DNA of 64,000 nucleotides from Paraburkholderia tropica (GCF_914484835.1 NZ_CAJZAR010000079.1:1-64000), one strand, 5' to 3'. Shown: positions 33,162 through 42,200, counted from the first letter of the stretch. Numbers and translations: made by a program. Notes: generated from the letters alone by a model not told the origin.

Positions 33162-34190
33162 TTAGTCTTTCCCGCCGCCTTTCCTGGCGCCTTTTACCGC
33201 GCCCTTCCCCGCGTCTTCGCGCAGCGCCTCCATGAACGCGAGGGCCGCTTCCGAAAGCGGCACGGTCGTGCGCCGCAGCATGCCGACCGGCTCCACGCCA
33301 TGCGGCGCGGGCACCTCGATGCGCGCCAGCGCGCCCGACGCCAAATCCTGTTCGACCACGCGCAGCGGCACGATCCACACGGCGTCCGACGCCTGCACCA
33401 CCGCGCGCGCCACGGCCGCCGACTGCGTCTCGATACAGCCCGGCGGCAAGGCCAGCCCGCGCGACTCGAAAAACGCCTCGGTGTGATGGCGCGGCGCGGT
33501 CTGCTCGCCCGCGATCACGAGCGGATACGCGAGCGCGTCCTCCAGCGCGGGCGCCGCGCCCGTCCGCGCGAGCGGATGCCCGGCGCGCGCCGCCATCGCC
33601 AGCGATTCCGTATAGAGATATTCGAACGAGACGCCCTGCATCGACGCGGGCTCGGCCATGCGCCCGATCATCAGGTCGATCTCGCCCGCCTTCAGCGCGT
33701 GCAGCAACTCGGTGTTCGACCCGGAATGGATCTTCACGCCCAGATGCGGCATGACGGCTTGCACACGCAGGATCGCGGGCGGTAAAACGGCGGCCTCGAC
33801 CGTGGGCAGCGCGCCGAGCCGCACGGTTTGCGCGCGCGCCAGATCCTCGCGCGTGAGCGCCGACGCCGACGCCTCCACGGCGCGCCGCACATCGAGCGCA
33901 TAACGCAGAAAATGCTCGCCCGCCGCCGTGAGCGCCGCGCCGTTGCGGCCCCGCTCGACGAGCCGCGCGCCCGCCCACTGCTCCAGCTCCGCGAGCGTCT
34001 TGGACACCGCGGGCTGACTCAGATTCAGACGCGCGGCGGCGCGCGCGAGCGTGCGCTCCTGGGCGATCGCCACGATGCAGTTCAGGTGCCGCAGACGCAG
34101 CCGCGCGGCGATCAGCGCACGCGTCGCGGCAGGCGTGCCGGGCGCGCAGTCGGGCGCGCAGTCGGGGTCGAATGTCTCGTCGAAATCCAT
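33162..34190 (-). CDS. LysR-family regulator divergent from gallate dioxygenase
   Basis: A 342-aa LysR protein. The helix-turn-helix is near residues 35-80 (LRHLNCIVAIAQERTLARAAARLNLSQPAVSKTLAELEQWAGARL), after an Asp/Ala-rich N-terminal extension. A periplasmic-binding-type effector domain follows (AEVDLMIGR-like KAGEIDLMIGRMAEP). The extension and SQPAVSKTL resemble GalR/PcaQ-type regulators of aromatic catabolism. The C-terminal tail is Lys/Gly-rich. It shares a 105-bp control region with the dioxygenase gene, which it probably activates in response to gallate or a related ligand. Confidence 0.9.
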   Translation of the reverse strand: MDFDETFDPDCAPDCAPGTPAATRALIAARLRLRHLNCIVAIAQERTLARAAARLNLSQPAVSKTLAELEQWAGARLVERGRNGAALTAAGEHFLRYALDVRRAVEASASALTREDLARAQTVRLGALPTVEAAVLPPAILRVQAVMPHLGVKIHSGSNTELLHALKAGEIDLMIGRMAEPASMQGVSFEYLYTESLAMAARAGHPLARTGAAPALEDALAYPLVIAGEQTAPRHHTEAFFESRGLALPPGCIETQSAAVARAVVQASDAVWIVPLRVVEQDLASGALARIEVPAPHGVEPVGMLRRTTVPLSEAALAFMEALREDAGKGAVKGARKGGGKD

Positions 34191-34195
34191 CACCT

Positions 34196-34238
34196 CAGGT
34201 TATGGAAACTCGCGCACAAAGTCAATTTACATAACCTG
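34196..34238. promoter_or_regulatory. Putative LysR operator
   Basis: A 9-bp perfect inverted repeat, CAGGTTATG and CATAACCTG, separated by 25 bp. It lies between the regulator and dioxygenase start codons. The wide spacing fits a LysR tetramer contacting two sites. Confidence 0.5.
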
Positions 34239-34295
34239 CGCGCAAGTTTAGAGTCGGCGCATTCACCCAAAGAAACCGCCAGCAGGAGGAGACTC

Positions 34296-35594
34296 ATGGC
34301 CACGATCGTCGGCGGCATCGCCGTTTCGCATACGCCCACCATTGGTTTCGCGCTCGACGCGCACAAACAGGACGACCCGGCCTGGGCGCCCATCTTCGCG
34401 ACCTTCGAGCCGGTCAAGCGCTGGCTGCGCGAGCAGAAGCCGGACGTCATCGTCTACGTCTACAACGACCACGTCACCTCGTTCTTCTTCGATCACTATT
34501 CGGCGTTCGCGCTCGGCATCGGCGACCGCTACGAAGTCGCGGACGAAGGCGGCGGCGCGCGCGCCCTGCCCGCCATCGGCGGCGACACGCGGCTCGCGCA
34601 GCACATCGCCCGCAGCCTCGTGGCCGACGAGTTCGACATGGCGTTCTTCCAGGACAAGCCGCTCGACCACGGTTTCTTTTCGCCGATGTCGGCGCTGCTC
34701 GACCACGACGCCCAAGGCTGGCCCGTGCGCGTCGTGCCGCTTCAGGTCGGCGTGCTGCAATTCCCGATTCCGAGCGCACGGCGCTGCTTCCGGCTCGGCC
34801 AGGCGCTGCGCCGCGCGGTCGAAAGCTATCCCGAGGATCTGCGCGTGGTCGTGATGGCGACGGGCGGTCTCTCGCACCAGGTCCACGGCGAGCGCGCGGG
34901 TTTCAACAACGTGCCGTGGGACCATCAGTTCATGGACGCCATCGCGAACGACCCCGAGGCGCTCGCGGAACTCACGCACGCCGAGTACGCCGAACTGGGC
35001 GGGCTCGAAGGCGCGGAAGTCATCATGTGGCTGATCATGCGCGGCGCGCTCGCGGCCAACGTGAAAAAGGTGCACAGCGGCTACTACCTGCCGTCGATGA
35101 CGGGCATCGGTACGCTCGTGCTCGAAAACACCGCGGCGGCACTGCCCGGCGAGGCGCAGGCGCGTCATCGCGCGCACATGGCGCGGCAACTCGACGGCGC
35201 GCAGAAGCTCACGGGCACCTATCCGTTCGATCTGGCGACGAGCGTGAAGGCGTATCGGCTCAACAAGTATCTGCACGAGCTGATCGACGAATCGCATCGC
35301 CGCGCCTTCCTCGACGATCCTGAAAGCACCTTCGAAGCCGCCGGTCTGAGCGAGGAAGAGCGCGATCTGGTGCGCCGCCGCGACTGGCGCGGGCTGATTC
35401 ACTACGGCGTGATTTTCTTCATGCTGGAGAAGCTCGGCGCGGTGGTCGGCACCTCGAATCTGCACATTTACGCGGCCATGCGCGGCGAAGCGCTCGAAGA
35501 TTTCCTGAAGACGCGCAACACGCAGGTGCTGTATTCGGTGGCGGGCGACACGACGGAAGCCGATTCGTGGACCGGAGCGGACAAGCAGGACTAA
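34296..35594 (+). CDS. galA: Class III extradiol dioxygenase, gallate dioxygenase type (LigB-LigA fused)
   Basis: A 432-aa Fe(II) ring-cleavage enzyme. The N-terminal LigB-like domain has metal residues His12 (SHTPTIG) and His59 (YNDHVTSFFFD), and GGLSHQVHGERAGFNN. From about residue 318 a LigA-like small domain follows (KAYRLNKYLHELIDESHRRAFLDD to LHIYAAMRG). This single-chain layout is that of GalA/DesB, which open gallate; protocatechuate 4,5-dioxygenases usually have two subunits. AGGAGGAGA precedes the ATG. No downstream pathway genes are adjacent. Confidence 0.87.
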   Translation: MATIVGGIAVSHTPTIGFALDAHKQDDPAWAPIFATFEPVKRWLREQKPDVIVYVYNDHVTSFFFDHYSAFALGIGDRYEVADEGGGARALPAIGGDTRLAQHIARSLVADEFDMAFFQDKPLDHGFFSPMSALLDHDAQGWPVRVVPLQVGVLQFPIPSARRCFRLGQALRRAVESYPEDLRVVVMATGGLSHQVHGERAGFNNVPWDHQFMDAIANDPEALAELTHAEYAELGGLEGAEVIMWLIMRGALAANVKKVHSGYYLPSMTGIGTLVLENTAAALPGEAQARHRAHMARQLDGAQKLTGTYPFDLATSVKAYRLNKYLHELIDESHRRAFLDDPESTFEAAGLSEEERDLVRRRDWRGLIHYGVIFFMLEKLGAVVGTSNLHIYAAMRGEALEDFLKTRNTQVLYSVAGDTTEADSWTGADKQD

Positions 35595-35636
35595 ACCGCC
35601 CATCCCTCCAATCCGCAAAGTCCCGCCGCGCCGCGC

Positions 35637-36116
35637 TCAGACGATCGAGCGCAGCGCGGCGATCTGCGCGCGCCAGCGCGCGAGCACGCTCTCGGGTTCG
35701 TGAAGGCGATACGTCACGCCGTTGAGCACGTCCGCGTATTTCGCGCGATGCACGTCCACCGAGACGAGGCGCACGCGAAACACCGCGAGATCGAGCGGCG
35801 GATCGGCGAGTTCGCGCGCCTCGCCGCGTATTTCCAGCATCGCGCCGTCGTGGACCAGCGAGAGCGTCAGGCGGCCGTCGCGCCGCAGATTGGCCGTGGT
35901 GTTCGACTGCGGCCAGATCGCGATCAGCAACTCGCTCGCGTCCACCGCCAGAATCTCGCCGACGCTCAGTTGCGCGCCATGCGGCCAGCCCTCGGCGGAG
36001 ACCGTCGAGAGGCGGATCGCCTCGCCCATCGCCGCATCGAGTTGCGTGCCGTCGAAATGCGCGCGCAACGCGTCGGGCAGCACGTTCGTGGCTTGCGGCG
36101 CTTCCTGCTTGTCCAT
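35637..36116 (-). CDS. Pyridoxamine-phosphate-oxidase-like flavin-fold protein
   Basis: A 159-aa protein with the split-barrel fold. Visible cues are IRLSTVSAEGWPHGAQLSVGEILAVD, LLIAIWPQSNTTANLRRDGRLTLSLVHDGAMLEIRGEARE. Members bind FMN, F420 or heme; the specific role is unknown. It converges with the gallate dioxygenase gene (42 bp between stops) and lies 99 bp downstream of nothing related on its own strand. Confidence 0.65.
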   Translation of the reverse strand: MDKQEAPQATNVLPDALRAHFDGTQLDAAMGEAIRLSTVSAEGWPHGAQLSVGEILAVDASELLIAIWPQSNTTANLRRDGRLTLSLVHDGAMLEIRGEARELADPPLDLAVFRVRLVSVDVHRAKYADVLNGVTYRLHEPESVLARWRAQIAALRSIV

Positions 36117-36215
36117 CGAGTCTCTCCTTGCTTGCGGTCCTGCGTCATTGCACGCGCCATTTGACGCGACGCTTGCCGTAACGTCAAACCCCGCGCCGTC
36201 AAACCGCCCGCCGCT

Positions 36216-37544
36216 TCAAACGCCCGGCGTTTCTTTCGCTTCGCTCCCAGCACGCGCCTCTGCACGACGCGCGCGGCGCAGCGCCGGAATCTCCGAAAGC
36301 CGCACGCCCGCAGGCAACAGCGGATGCTTCGCCTGCCCCACGCGTTGCGCGCGATAAATGCCCGTGTGCCCGGAAAACAGATACGCGACCACGCAGGCCA
36401 GCGCCGCATACACGCCGATATCGGCGCCGAACAGTTCGATCGCCATGACCGTCGAGGCGATCGGCGTATTGGCCGCGCCCGCGAACACGGCGACGAAACC
36501 GAGCCCGGCCAGCACCGGCATCGGCAGCGCGAGCACGTGGCCGAGCGCATTGCCGAGCGTCGCGCCGATATAGAACAGCGGCGTGACCTCGCCGCCCTTG
36601 AAACCCGACGCGAGCGTGACGACCGTGAAGGCGAACTTGCCCGCGAAGTCGTAGACCGGCAACGGCTGCTGGAACGCCTCGACGATGGTCGGAATGCCAA
36701 GGCCGAGAAACTGCGGCACGCCGAGCAAAGTCGCCGCGACCGCGACGACGAGGCCGCCGACGAAAGGCCGCGCGGGCGCCCAGGCGATCTTGCGCTTCAC
36801 GAAGGCCGACAAGGCGTGCGTCGAATCCGCGAACAGCATGCCGACGAGACCGAACGCGATGCCCGCCACGATCGCCGACGCAAACCCGGCCGCCGACGCG
36901 TGCGGCACGAACGGAATCGTATAGACCGTGTGCTCGATGCCCCAGAGGCGGCACACCTGATCGGCCGCCAGCGCCGACGCCAGGCAGACCAGCAGCGCGT
37001 CGTAGCGCAGCCGCCCGATCGCGAGCACTTCGAGCCCGAAAATCGCGCCCGCGAGCGGCGTGCCGAACACCGACGCGAAGCCCGCCGCGATGCCGCCCAT
37101 CAGCAAGATGCGGCGATCCTCGCGGCCGAGCCCGAACAGCTGCGTGACGCGGTCGGCTAGCGCGCCGCCCATCTGCACGGCCGTGCCCTCGCGCCCCGCC
37201 GAGCCGCCGAACAGATGCGTGACGACGGTCGCCGCCAGCACCAGCGGGCCCATGCGTTTGGGCACGATTTTCTGCGGATCGTGGATTTCGTCGATGAGCA
37301 GGTTATTGCCGCCTTCGACCGACTGGCCGAAGCGCAGATACACCCAGCCGGTCGCGAGGCCCGCGAACGGCAGCAGCCACAGGAGCCACGGATGGGCGAC
37401 GCGCGTGCCGGTCGCGAGATCGAGAGCGAACAGGAAAACCGCCGATGCGGTGCCCGCGAGCGCGCCGAGCACGCACGAAAGCAGCAGCCAGCGCGCGAGG
37501 TACACGACCATCGCGAACGATTCGAGAGACTTCAGGTATTTCAT
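36216..37544 (-). CDS. CLC-F fluoride/proton antiporter
   Basis: A 442-aa ClC-family membrane protein. The fluoride-type signature SVEGGNNLLIDEIHDPQ replaces the usual GSGIP selectivity stretch, and GGSAGREGTAVQMGGALADR follows. Other marks: GFASVFGTPLAGAIFGLEVL and LASGFKGGEVTPLFYIGATLG. It exports fluoride against proton entry. The mRNA leader carries a fluoride riboswitch 84 nt upstream, which independently supports the substrate. Confidence 0.93.
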   Translation of the reverse strand: MKYLKSLESFAMVVYLARWLLLSCVLGALAGTASAVFLFALDLATGTRVAHPWLLWLLPFAGLATGWVYLRFGQSVEGGNNLLIDEIHDPQKIVPKRMGPLVLAATVVTHLFGGSAGREGTAVQMGGALADRVTQLFGLGREDRRILLMGGIAAGFASVFGTPLAGAIFGLEVLAIGRLRYDALLVCLASALAADQVCRLWGIEHTVYTIPFVPHASAAGFASAIVAGIAFGLVGMLFADSTHALSAFVKRKIAWAPARPFVGGLVVAVAATLLGVPQFLGLGIPTIVEAFQQPLPVYDFAGKFAFTVVTLASGFKGGEVTPLFYIGATLGNALGHVLALPMPVLAGLGFVAVFAGAANTPIASTVMAIELFGADIGVYAALACVVAYLFSGHTGIYRAQRVGQAKHPLLPAGVRLSEIPALRRARRAEARAGSEAKETPGV

Positions 37545-37628
37545 TGCGATCCAGGTTTGAGTCGACGTCAAACCCGGGCGACAGGAGTCGTCGCATGGAC
37601 GGCCCACGACCTCCTGCACCCAGGAACT

Positions 37629-37686
37629 CGTAGGCATCATCAGCGCCGCCGGGAAGCGGTGCGGTTACGGGAGGAATGCCATCTCC
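37629..37686 (-). ncRNA. Fluoride riboswitch 1 (crcB motif), controlling CLC-F
   Basis: On the minus strand the leader begins GGAGATGGCATTCCTCC, continues with a variable GC-rich arm, and ends CTGATGATGCCTACGA. These are the two conserved blocks of the crcB motif that form the fluoride-binding pseudoknot. It sits directly in front of the CLC-F gene and should switch expression on when fluoride is present. Confidence 0.94.
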
Positions 37687-37778
37687 AAACGTCCGGCGAT
37701 TTTATGCGACAAGCCTGCGCGCCGCAACTGCTCAAAAGGGCGGCAAAAGCGGCGGCACGATCGACTGGATCGGCGGAC

Positions 37779-38174
37779 TCAGTGCGGCTTGCGTCCGAAC
37801 AGCGCGAAGCGTCTGGTCTCGCCGGGCGGCGCGTGCCCGTCGCTGACGTCGTTTGCATCGCTTGCGCCGATCACACCGAACTCAACCGGCGCGCGCGTGT
37901 AGAACACATGGACCTTGGCGGCCTTGACGGCATCGAGCAGGCGCCCGGCTTCGTCCTCCGTGACGGCGAGAATGATCTGCACGGGCTGATCGGCGAGCTT
38001 GAACAGATGGGCCGCGTGACGCGCACCCGCGTGACCCGTGCCCTCCGCGCAATGAATCACGGTCGCGCCCTGAATGCCCATCTGCTTCGCCTCGTGCAGC
38101 AGCCACTCGCACACCGTGCGATGACCGTGATGGCAATTCTGTTCGGTATAGAACGTGAGCTGGTAGCCGTGCAT
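37779..38174 (-). CDS. DUF190 protein (PII-like), copy 1
   Basis: A 131-aa DUF190/UPF0166 protein: YQLTFYTEQNCHHGHRTVCEWLLHEAKQMGIQGATVIHCAEG, then VHVFYTRAPVEFGVIG. These proteins have a PII-like fold and often sit beside CrcB or CLC-F fluoride exporters; their function is undefined. The His/Cys-rich NCHHGH motif is conserved at the same place in copy 2 as NHRVHH. A 25-residue tail is extra. It lies between the two riboswitches. Confidence 0.86.
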   Translation of the reverse strand: MHGYQLTFYTEQNCHHGHRTVCEWLLHEAKQMGIQGATVIHCAEGTGHAGARHAAHLFKLADQPVQIILAVTEDEAGRLLDAVKAAKVHVFYTRAPVEFGVIGASDANDVSDGHAPPGETRRFALFGRKPH

Positions 38175-38314
38175 GTCGTGCCTCCGCCGCGTGGCGGAAC
38201 TGCCTGCGGGGATTCGTTTCCATTCTAGTTCAACGGCGCGCGGGCTTAAGCCGCCTCAATGCGTCGCCTAAATTCGCCGCCGAAATGGTCAGGATGCCAT
38301 ATCAACTCGCGCAC

Positions 38315-38647
38315 TCAGGGCGCCGTATCGCCGCCGCCCAGCGACGCGAATTCGATCGGCGCGCGCGTATAAAAAAGCCGCGCGCCGCCGCCCGCGAGGC
38401 GTTCGAGCAGCGCGTCGATGCGCGCATCCTCGGCGATCACGGTGATCGCCACCGATTGCTCCGCGAGCTCGAAAAAACGGGCCGCGTGATAGCGCCCCTG
38501 CGTATCGACGCCCTCCGCGACCGCGACGACGGTCGCGCCGGCAATCCCGGCCTGGTGGGCCTCGTCGAGAATCCAGTCGGCGATGGGACGGTGATGAACG
38601 CGATGGTTCTGGTTCGCGATGTAAATGGTCAGCTGGCTGCCTTGCAT
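38315..38647 (-). CDS. DUF190 protein (PII-like), copy 2
   Basis: A 110-aa paralogue of the adjacent DUF190 gene: SQLTIYIANQNHRVHHRPIADWILDEAHQAGIAGATVVAVAEG, then ARLFYTRAPIEFASLG. The ATG at 38647 matches the start of the family. It is the first gene after fluoride riboswitch 2, so it is induced by fluoride, and probably read through into copy 1, 140 bp downstream. Confidence 0.86.
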   Translation of the reverse strand: MQGSQLTIYIANQNHRVHHRPIADWILDEAHQAGIAGATVVAVAEGVDTQGRYHAARFFELAEQSVAITVIAEDARIDALLERLAGGGARLFYTRAPIEFASLGGGDTAP

Positions 38648-38741
38648 GGCTCTCTCCGCCGCGTGCGCGAGGTTGGCGCGCTCGACAAACCGGGCAGCGG
38701 AACGCCAAAGCAACATGCCTACGGCGTCCCGGCCCAGGACA

Positions 38742-38804
38742 CGTAGGCATCATCAGCCGGACAAAGCCGGCGGTTGGAAAAACCGCAGGAGGAATGCCAT
38801 CTCC
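38742..38804 (-). ncRNA. Fluoride riboswitch 2 (crcB motif), controlling the DUF190 genes
   Basis: Minus-strand GGAGATGGCATTCCTCC is followed by a long G/C arm and CTGATGATGCCTACGT. The conserved blocks are the same as in riboswitch 1; only the intervening stem differs. It lies 95 nt before the DUF190 copy 2 start codon. Confidence 0.94.
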
Positions 38805-38874
38805 CGCGTTCGAGTCTAGCACTCGTGTCCCGCGCCCGCGCGCGGGCCGGGCGGCAGGCGCGCGGACGCCGGGA

Positions 38875-39129
38875 TCAGCCGCGCCGCTTGTCGCGGGCGA
38901 GTTCGGCGGGCGGCATGAGGTCCGCCTCCTGGAGCGGCACGCCGGGGTGACGGCGCTTGCCGGCCTGATCGGTGGCGATGTCCGGGACTTCGCCCTCGGC
39001 GTCGTATTCGGCGGCGACCTGCTTTTCGGCGCGGCCCCAGTATTCGTCGGACCTGCCCTCGGGCGCGCCGTCGTCTTCCCATAGCTGATACGCGCGTTGG
39101 CGGATGCGTGCTTCGCGTTCGTCGTTCAT
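38875..39129 (-). CDS. Small DUF2934 protein
   Basis: An 84-aa, highly charged soluble protein. The start region NDEREARIRQRAYQLWEDDGAPEGRSDEYW is the DUF2934 pattern, common in Burkholderia and rhizobia and of unknown function. The ATG at 39129 fits the domain start; longer frames are unlikely. Confidence 0.82.
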   Translation of the reverse strand: MNDEREARIRQRAYQLWEDDGAPEGRSDEYWGRAEKQVAAEYDAEGEVPDIATDQAGKRRHPGVPLQEADLMPPAELARDKRRG

Positions 39130-39334
39130 GTTGGTGGTCCTCCGTTGAAAGCGCACGACATTCGCTCCCATCGCAAGCCCGATGCCCGGCTGCGTGCGTT
39201 GCGGCATCGCGCGGAACACGCTATACGTGGGTGTTTTCGTTGATTGTTGCGCTCATTGCTCCGCTTATTGCTCCATTGAATGCGCCGCGCGGCGACAGCC
39301 TCGCCGCCCTCTTAATCGAAGGTAGAAAAATCGT

Positions 39335-39601
39335 ATGTTTCCCGCCGTAACCACCGTCGCCCTGCTGATCGTCACCTGGGTTCACGTGACCCTTCCGCGC
39401 TACACGGCCGGGCTGCGCAAACGCGTGATCGCCCATGCGGTGCTGCTGCTCGTCGGCCTCGCGTTCGGCGTGATGTCCGCGATGCTGGCCGGACCCGCCG
39501 CGCCGCCGTGGGCCGTGATCGCGACGGGCATGGGCGTGGTCCATCTGCCCGCGCTCTGCGTGCTCGTGCTCAAGCGCCTGCGCCGTTCGGGCGAAAGCTG
39601 A
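39335..39601 (+). CDS. Small membrane protein of unknown function
   Basis: An 88-aa protein with about three hydrophobic segments: VTTVALLIVTWVHVTLP, VIAHAVLLLVGLAFGVMSAML and WAVIATGMGVVHLPALCVLVL. It ends in basic residues. I do not recognise a family. Codon use and clean spacing from neighbours support a real gene. It is 106 bp before the MarR-GNAT gene on the same strand. Confidence 0.6.
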   Translation: MFPAVTTVALLIVTWVHVTLPRYTAGLRKRVIAHAVLLLVGLAFGVMSAMLAGPAAPPWAVIATGMGVVHLPALCVLVLKRLRRSGES

Positions 39602-39655
39602 CACACGGCTTCCGGCCGCCTCGTGTATCGACAGTCGGCCATGGGTCTTGATTTG

Positions 39656-39691
39656 GTTGCGACTCGCAACTATATTGGCAATTCAGCCAAT
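39656..39691. promoter_or_regulatory. Double palindrome upstream of the MarR-GNAT gene
   Basis: Two adjacent dyads: GTTGCGA-C-TCGCAAC (39656-39670) and ATTGGC-AATTCA-GCCAAT (39674-39691). The second, AT-rich one looks like a MarR-type operator and ends 16 bp before the start codon. Autoregulation is inferred. Confidence 0.58.
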
Positions 39692-39707
39692 CACTGCGAG
39701 CCGCATC

Positions 39708-40709
39708 ATGGATTTTGTCGACGTTCCCGCCACGCCCCGAGACAGCACGATTCTCGAAATCCGCGATTTTTCGCGGAAATTGGTGCGCGAACTGGGCTTT
39801 ATGCGCACAACACTCGCCGATAGCGACCTCGCGCCCTCGGCCGTCCACGCCGTGATCGAGATCGGCGCCACGCCCGGCATCAGCGCGAAGGATCTCGGCC
39901 AGATCCTGCGTCTCGACAAGTCGAACACTAGCCGCCAGGTCGCGCGGCTCGAAGCCGCCGGCTTCGTGCAGCGCACCGCCTCCACCGAAGACGCGCGCTC
40001 GTCGCTGCTGCACCTGACGCCCGCGGGCGAAACGCTGCGCAAGCGCATCGACCGCTTCGCCACCGACCAGGTCTCGCACGCGTTGCGGCGCATGGTGCCG
40101 TCCGACCAGCACGCGCTCGTGCGCTCGCTCGCGCTTTACGCCGACGCGCTTTCGCAGGACAACCCGAACCAGACGCCCGATTCGAGCCTCGCGACAAAAG
40201 CGCCCGAAACCCCGCGCGGCGGCGCCATCGTCGAGGGCTACCAGCCGGGCTGCATCGGCGATATCGCGAGCCTGCACGCACGGTTTTACGCGGCGCACTG
40301 GGGCTTCGGCGCGTTTTTCGAGCAACGCGTGGCGACCGAGCTGGCCGCGTTCGCGGGCGCGCTGCCCGCCACGGGCAAGGCGCTCTGGCTCTACGTGGAA
40401 AACGGCCGCGCGCTGGCGTCGCTGGCCATCGACGGCGACACGGCGACCGGCATCGCGCACCTGCGCTGGTTCATCGTCGACGACAGCCTGCGCGGCTCGG
40501 GCGTCGGCCGTCAGCTCATGACGCAGGCGATGCAATTCGTCGACGAGCTGGGCTTCACGGAAACGTATCTGTGGACTTTCAAAGGCCTGCACGCGGCGCG
40601 GCATCTGTACGAGTCGTTCGGGTTCGGCCTCGTCAGCGAAGCCGAGGGCGATCAGTGGGGCACGCAGGTCACGGAGCAGCGCTTCAGCCGGAGCCTGCGC
40701 GGCAGCTGA
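39708..40709 (+). CDS. MarR-GNAT fusion protein
   Basis: A 333-aa two-domain protein. Residues about 1-150 are a MarR winged helix (LAPSAVHAVIEIGATPGISAKDLGQILRLDKSNTSRQVARLEAAGFVQR, the wing TEDARSSLLHLTPAG). Residues about 174-325 are a GNAT acetyltransferase with the CoA-binding loop DDSLRGSGVGRQLMTQAM and LWTFKGLHAARHLYESFGF. This fusion is widespread, but its substrates are mostly unknown. The start ATG at 39708 is just behind the double palindrome. Confidence 0.9.
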   Translation: MDFVDVPATPRDSTILEIRDFSRKLVRELGFMRTTLADSDLAPSAVHAVIEIGATPGISAKDLGQILRLDKSNTSRQVARLEAAGFVQRTASTEDARSSLLHLTPAGETLRKRIDRFATDQVSHALRRMVPSDQHALVRSLALYADALSQDNPNQTPDSSLATKAPETPRGGAIVEGYQPGCIGDIASLHARFYAAHWGFGAFFEQRVATELAAFAGALPATGKALWLYVENGRALASLAIDGDTATGIAHLRWFIVDDSLRGSGVGRQLMTQAMQFVDELGFTETYLWTFKGLHAARHLYESFGFGLVSEAEGDQWGTQVTEQRFSRSLRGS

Positions 40710-40865
40710 TCTGCGCCTGATTTGCATGTGACAGGCGCCTAACAGACGTCTAACATGCGCCCAACTCATCAATGCATCAAAATAAGTCACCACAAACATA
40801 GCGACGAGCCGGTAGCATTCGGGTTATCCCGTAATCAATAACCCGAAGACCTCAAGCAGGCTGCC

Positions 40866-42200
40866 ATGAACGCTCGTCCCGCCACCGCCGCACCCAGCAA
40901 ACCGCTCGCCTTCGCGCTCGTCACCGTGTTGACGGGCGTCGGCGCGGGCCTGGGCGGCATGGCGCTCGCGCTGCTGCTGCACTTCGTCCAGCACGTCGCC
41001 TACGGCTACAGCCTCGGGCAGCTCGTCGGCCACGAAAGCTTTCTCGACGGCGTGAGCGCCGCCGCGCCGCTGCGCCGGCTGATCGTGCTGAGCGCGTGCG
41101 GGCTCGTCGCCGGTCTCGGCTGGGCCGCGCTCTATCGCTACGGCAAGCCGCTCGTGAGCATCCGCAAGGCGGTCGGCTCGGCCGATCCGCGCATGCCGTT
41201 CGTGAGCACCGTCGTGCACGCGCTGTTGCAGATCGTGACCGTGGCGCTCGGTTCGCCGCTCGGCCGCGAAGTCGCGCCGCGCGAAATCGGCTCGCTGTTC
41301 GCCGGACGTCTCGCGCATCGCGCCGGTCTCACCAGCGACGACTGCCGCCTGATCGTGGCCTGCGGCGCGGGCGCGGGCCTCGCCGCCGTCTACAACGTGC
41401 CGCTCGGCGGCGCCGTGTTCGTGCTCGAAGTGCTGCTCGGCACCTTCGCGCCGCGCGCGCTGATCGCGGCGCTCGTGACCTCGACGGTCGCCGCCGTGGT
41501 CGCCTGGAGCGGCCTCGGCAACGAGCAGCAATATGTCGTGCCCGCGTTCGTGTCGAGCGCGCCGCTGCTGATCTGGGCCGCCGTCTGCGGACCGCTGTTC
41601 GGTCTCGCCGCCTATGGTTTCGTGCAGCTCACGTCGAGCGCGCGTTCGCATGCGCCGCGCGGGGTGAATCTCGTCGTGCTGTCGGTGCTGAACTTCGCGG
41701 CGATCGGCGCGCTCACGATGGTCTTTCCGCAACTCGCGGGCAACGGCAAGGGCGCGGCGTCGCTCTCGTTCGGCGGCGAACTGGGCATCGGGCTCGCAGC
41801 GGCGCTGCTCGTGCTGAAGGTAGCGATCGAAGCGTCGACGCTGCGCGCGGGCGCCGAAGGCGGCCTGCTCACGCCGGGTCTGACGAATGGCGCGCTGCTC
41901 GCGGTCGTGCTCGGCGGCATCTGGAATCACTTCCTGCCCGGCATGGCGCCCGGTGCGTGCGCGCTGATCGGCGCGGGCGCGTTCCTCGCCGCCTCGATGC
42001 AGATGCCGCTCACCGCGATCGTGCTGATCGTCGAGTTCACGCACGCGAGCCACGACCTGCTGTTCCCGCTGCTGCTCGCCGTGGCCGGTTCGGTGCTGAC
42101 TTTCCGCGCGCTGCCCGCGCTGCTCGCGCTGCGCGTGAAGACGCCCGCGCGCCAGGCCGAGGCGCTCGTCGCCCGGCAGACGGGGCGCACGAGCGCCTGA
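40866..42200 (+). CDS. ClC-family chloride channel/antiporter
   Basis: A 444-aa membrane protein distinct from the CLC-F above: it lacks the GGNN signature. Family marks are GSPLGREVAPREIGSLFAG, GAGAGLAAVYNVPLGGAVFVLEVLLG, GAEGGLLTPGLTNGALLAV and MQMPLTAIVLIVEFT. It probably exchanges chloride for protons. Monocistronic, 156 bp after the MarR-GNAT gene. Confidence 0.9.
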   Translation: MNARPATAAPSKPLAFALVTVLTGVGAGLGGMALALLLHFVQHVAYGYSLGQLVGHESFLDGVSAAAPLRRLIVLSACGLVAGLGWAALYRYGKPLVSIRKAVGSADPRMPFVSTVVHALLQIVTVALGSPLGREVAPREIGSLFAGRLAHRAGLTSDDCRLIVACGAGAGLAAVYNVPLGGAVFVLEVLLGTFAPRALIAALVTSTVAAVVAWSGLGNEQQYVVPAFVSSAPLLIWAAVCGPLFGLAAYGFVQLTSSARSHAPRGVNLVVLSVLNFAAIGALTMVFPQLAGNGKGAASLSFGGELGIGLAAALLVLKVAIEASTLRAGAEGGLLTPGLTNGALLAVVLGGIWNHFLPGMAPGACALIGAGAFLAASMQMPLTAIVLIVEFTHASHDLLFPLLLAVAGSVLTFRALPALLALRVKTPARQAEALVARQTGRTSA

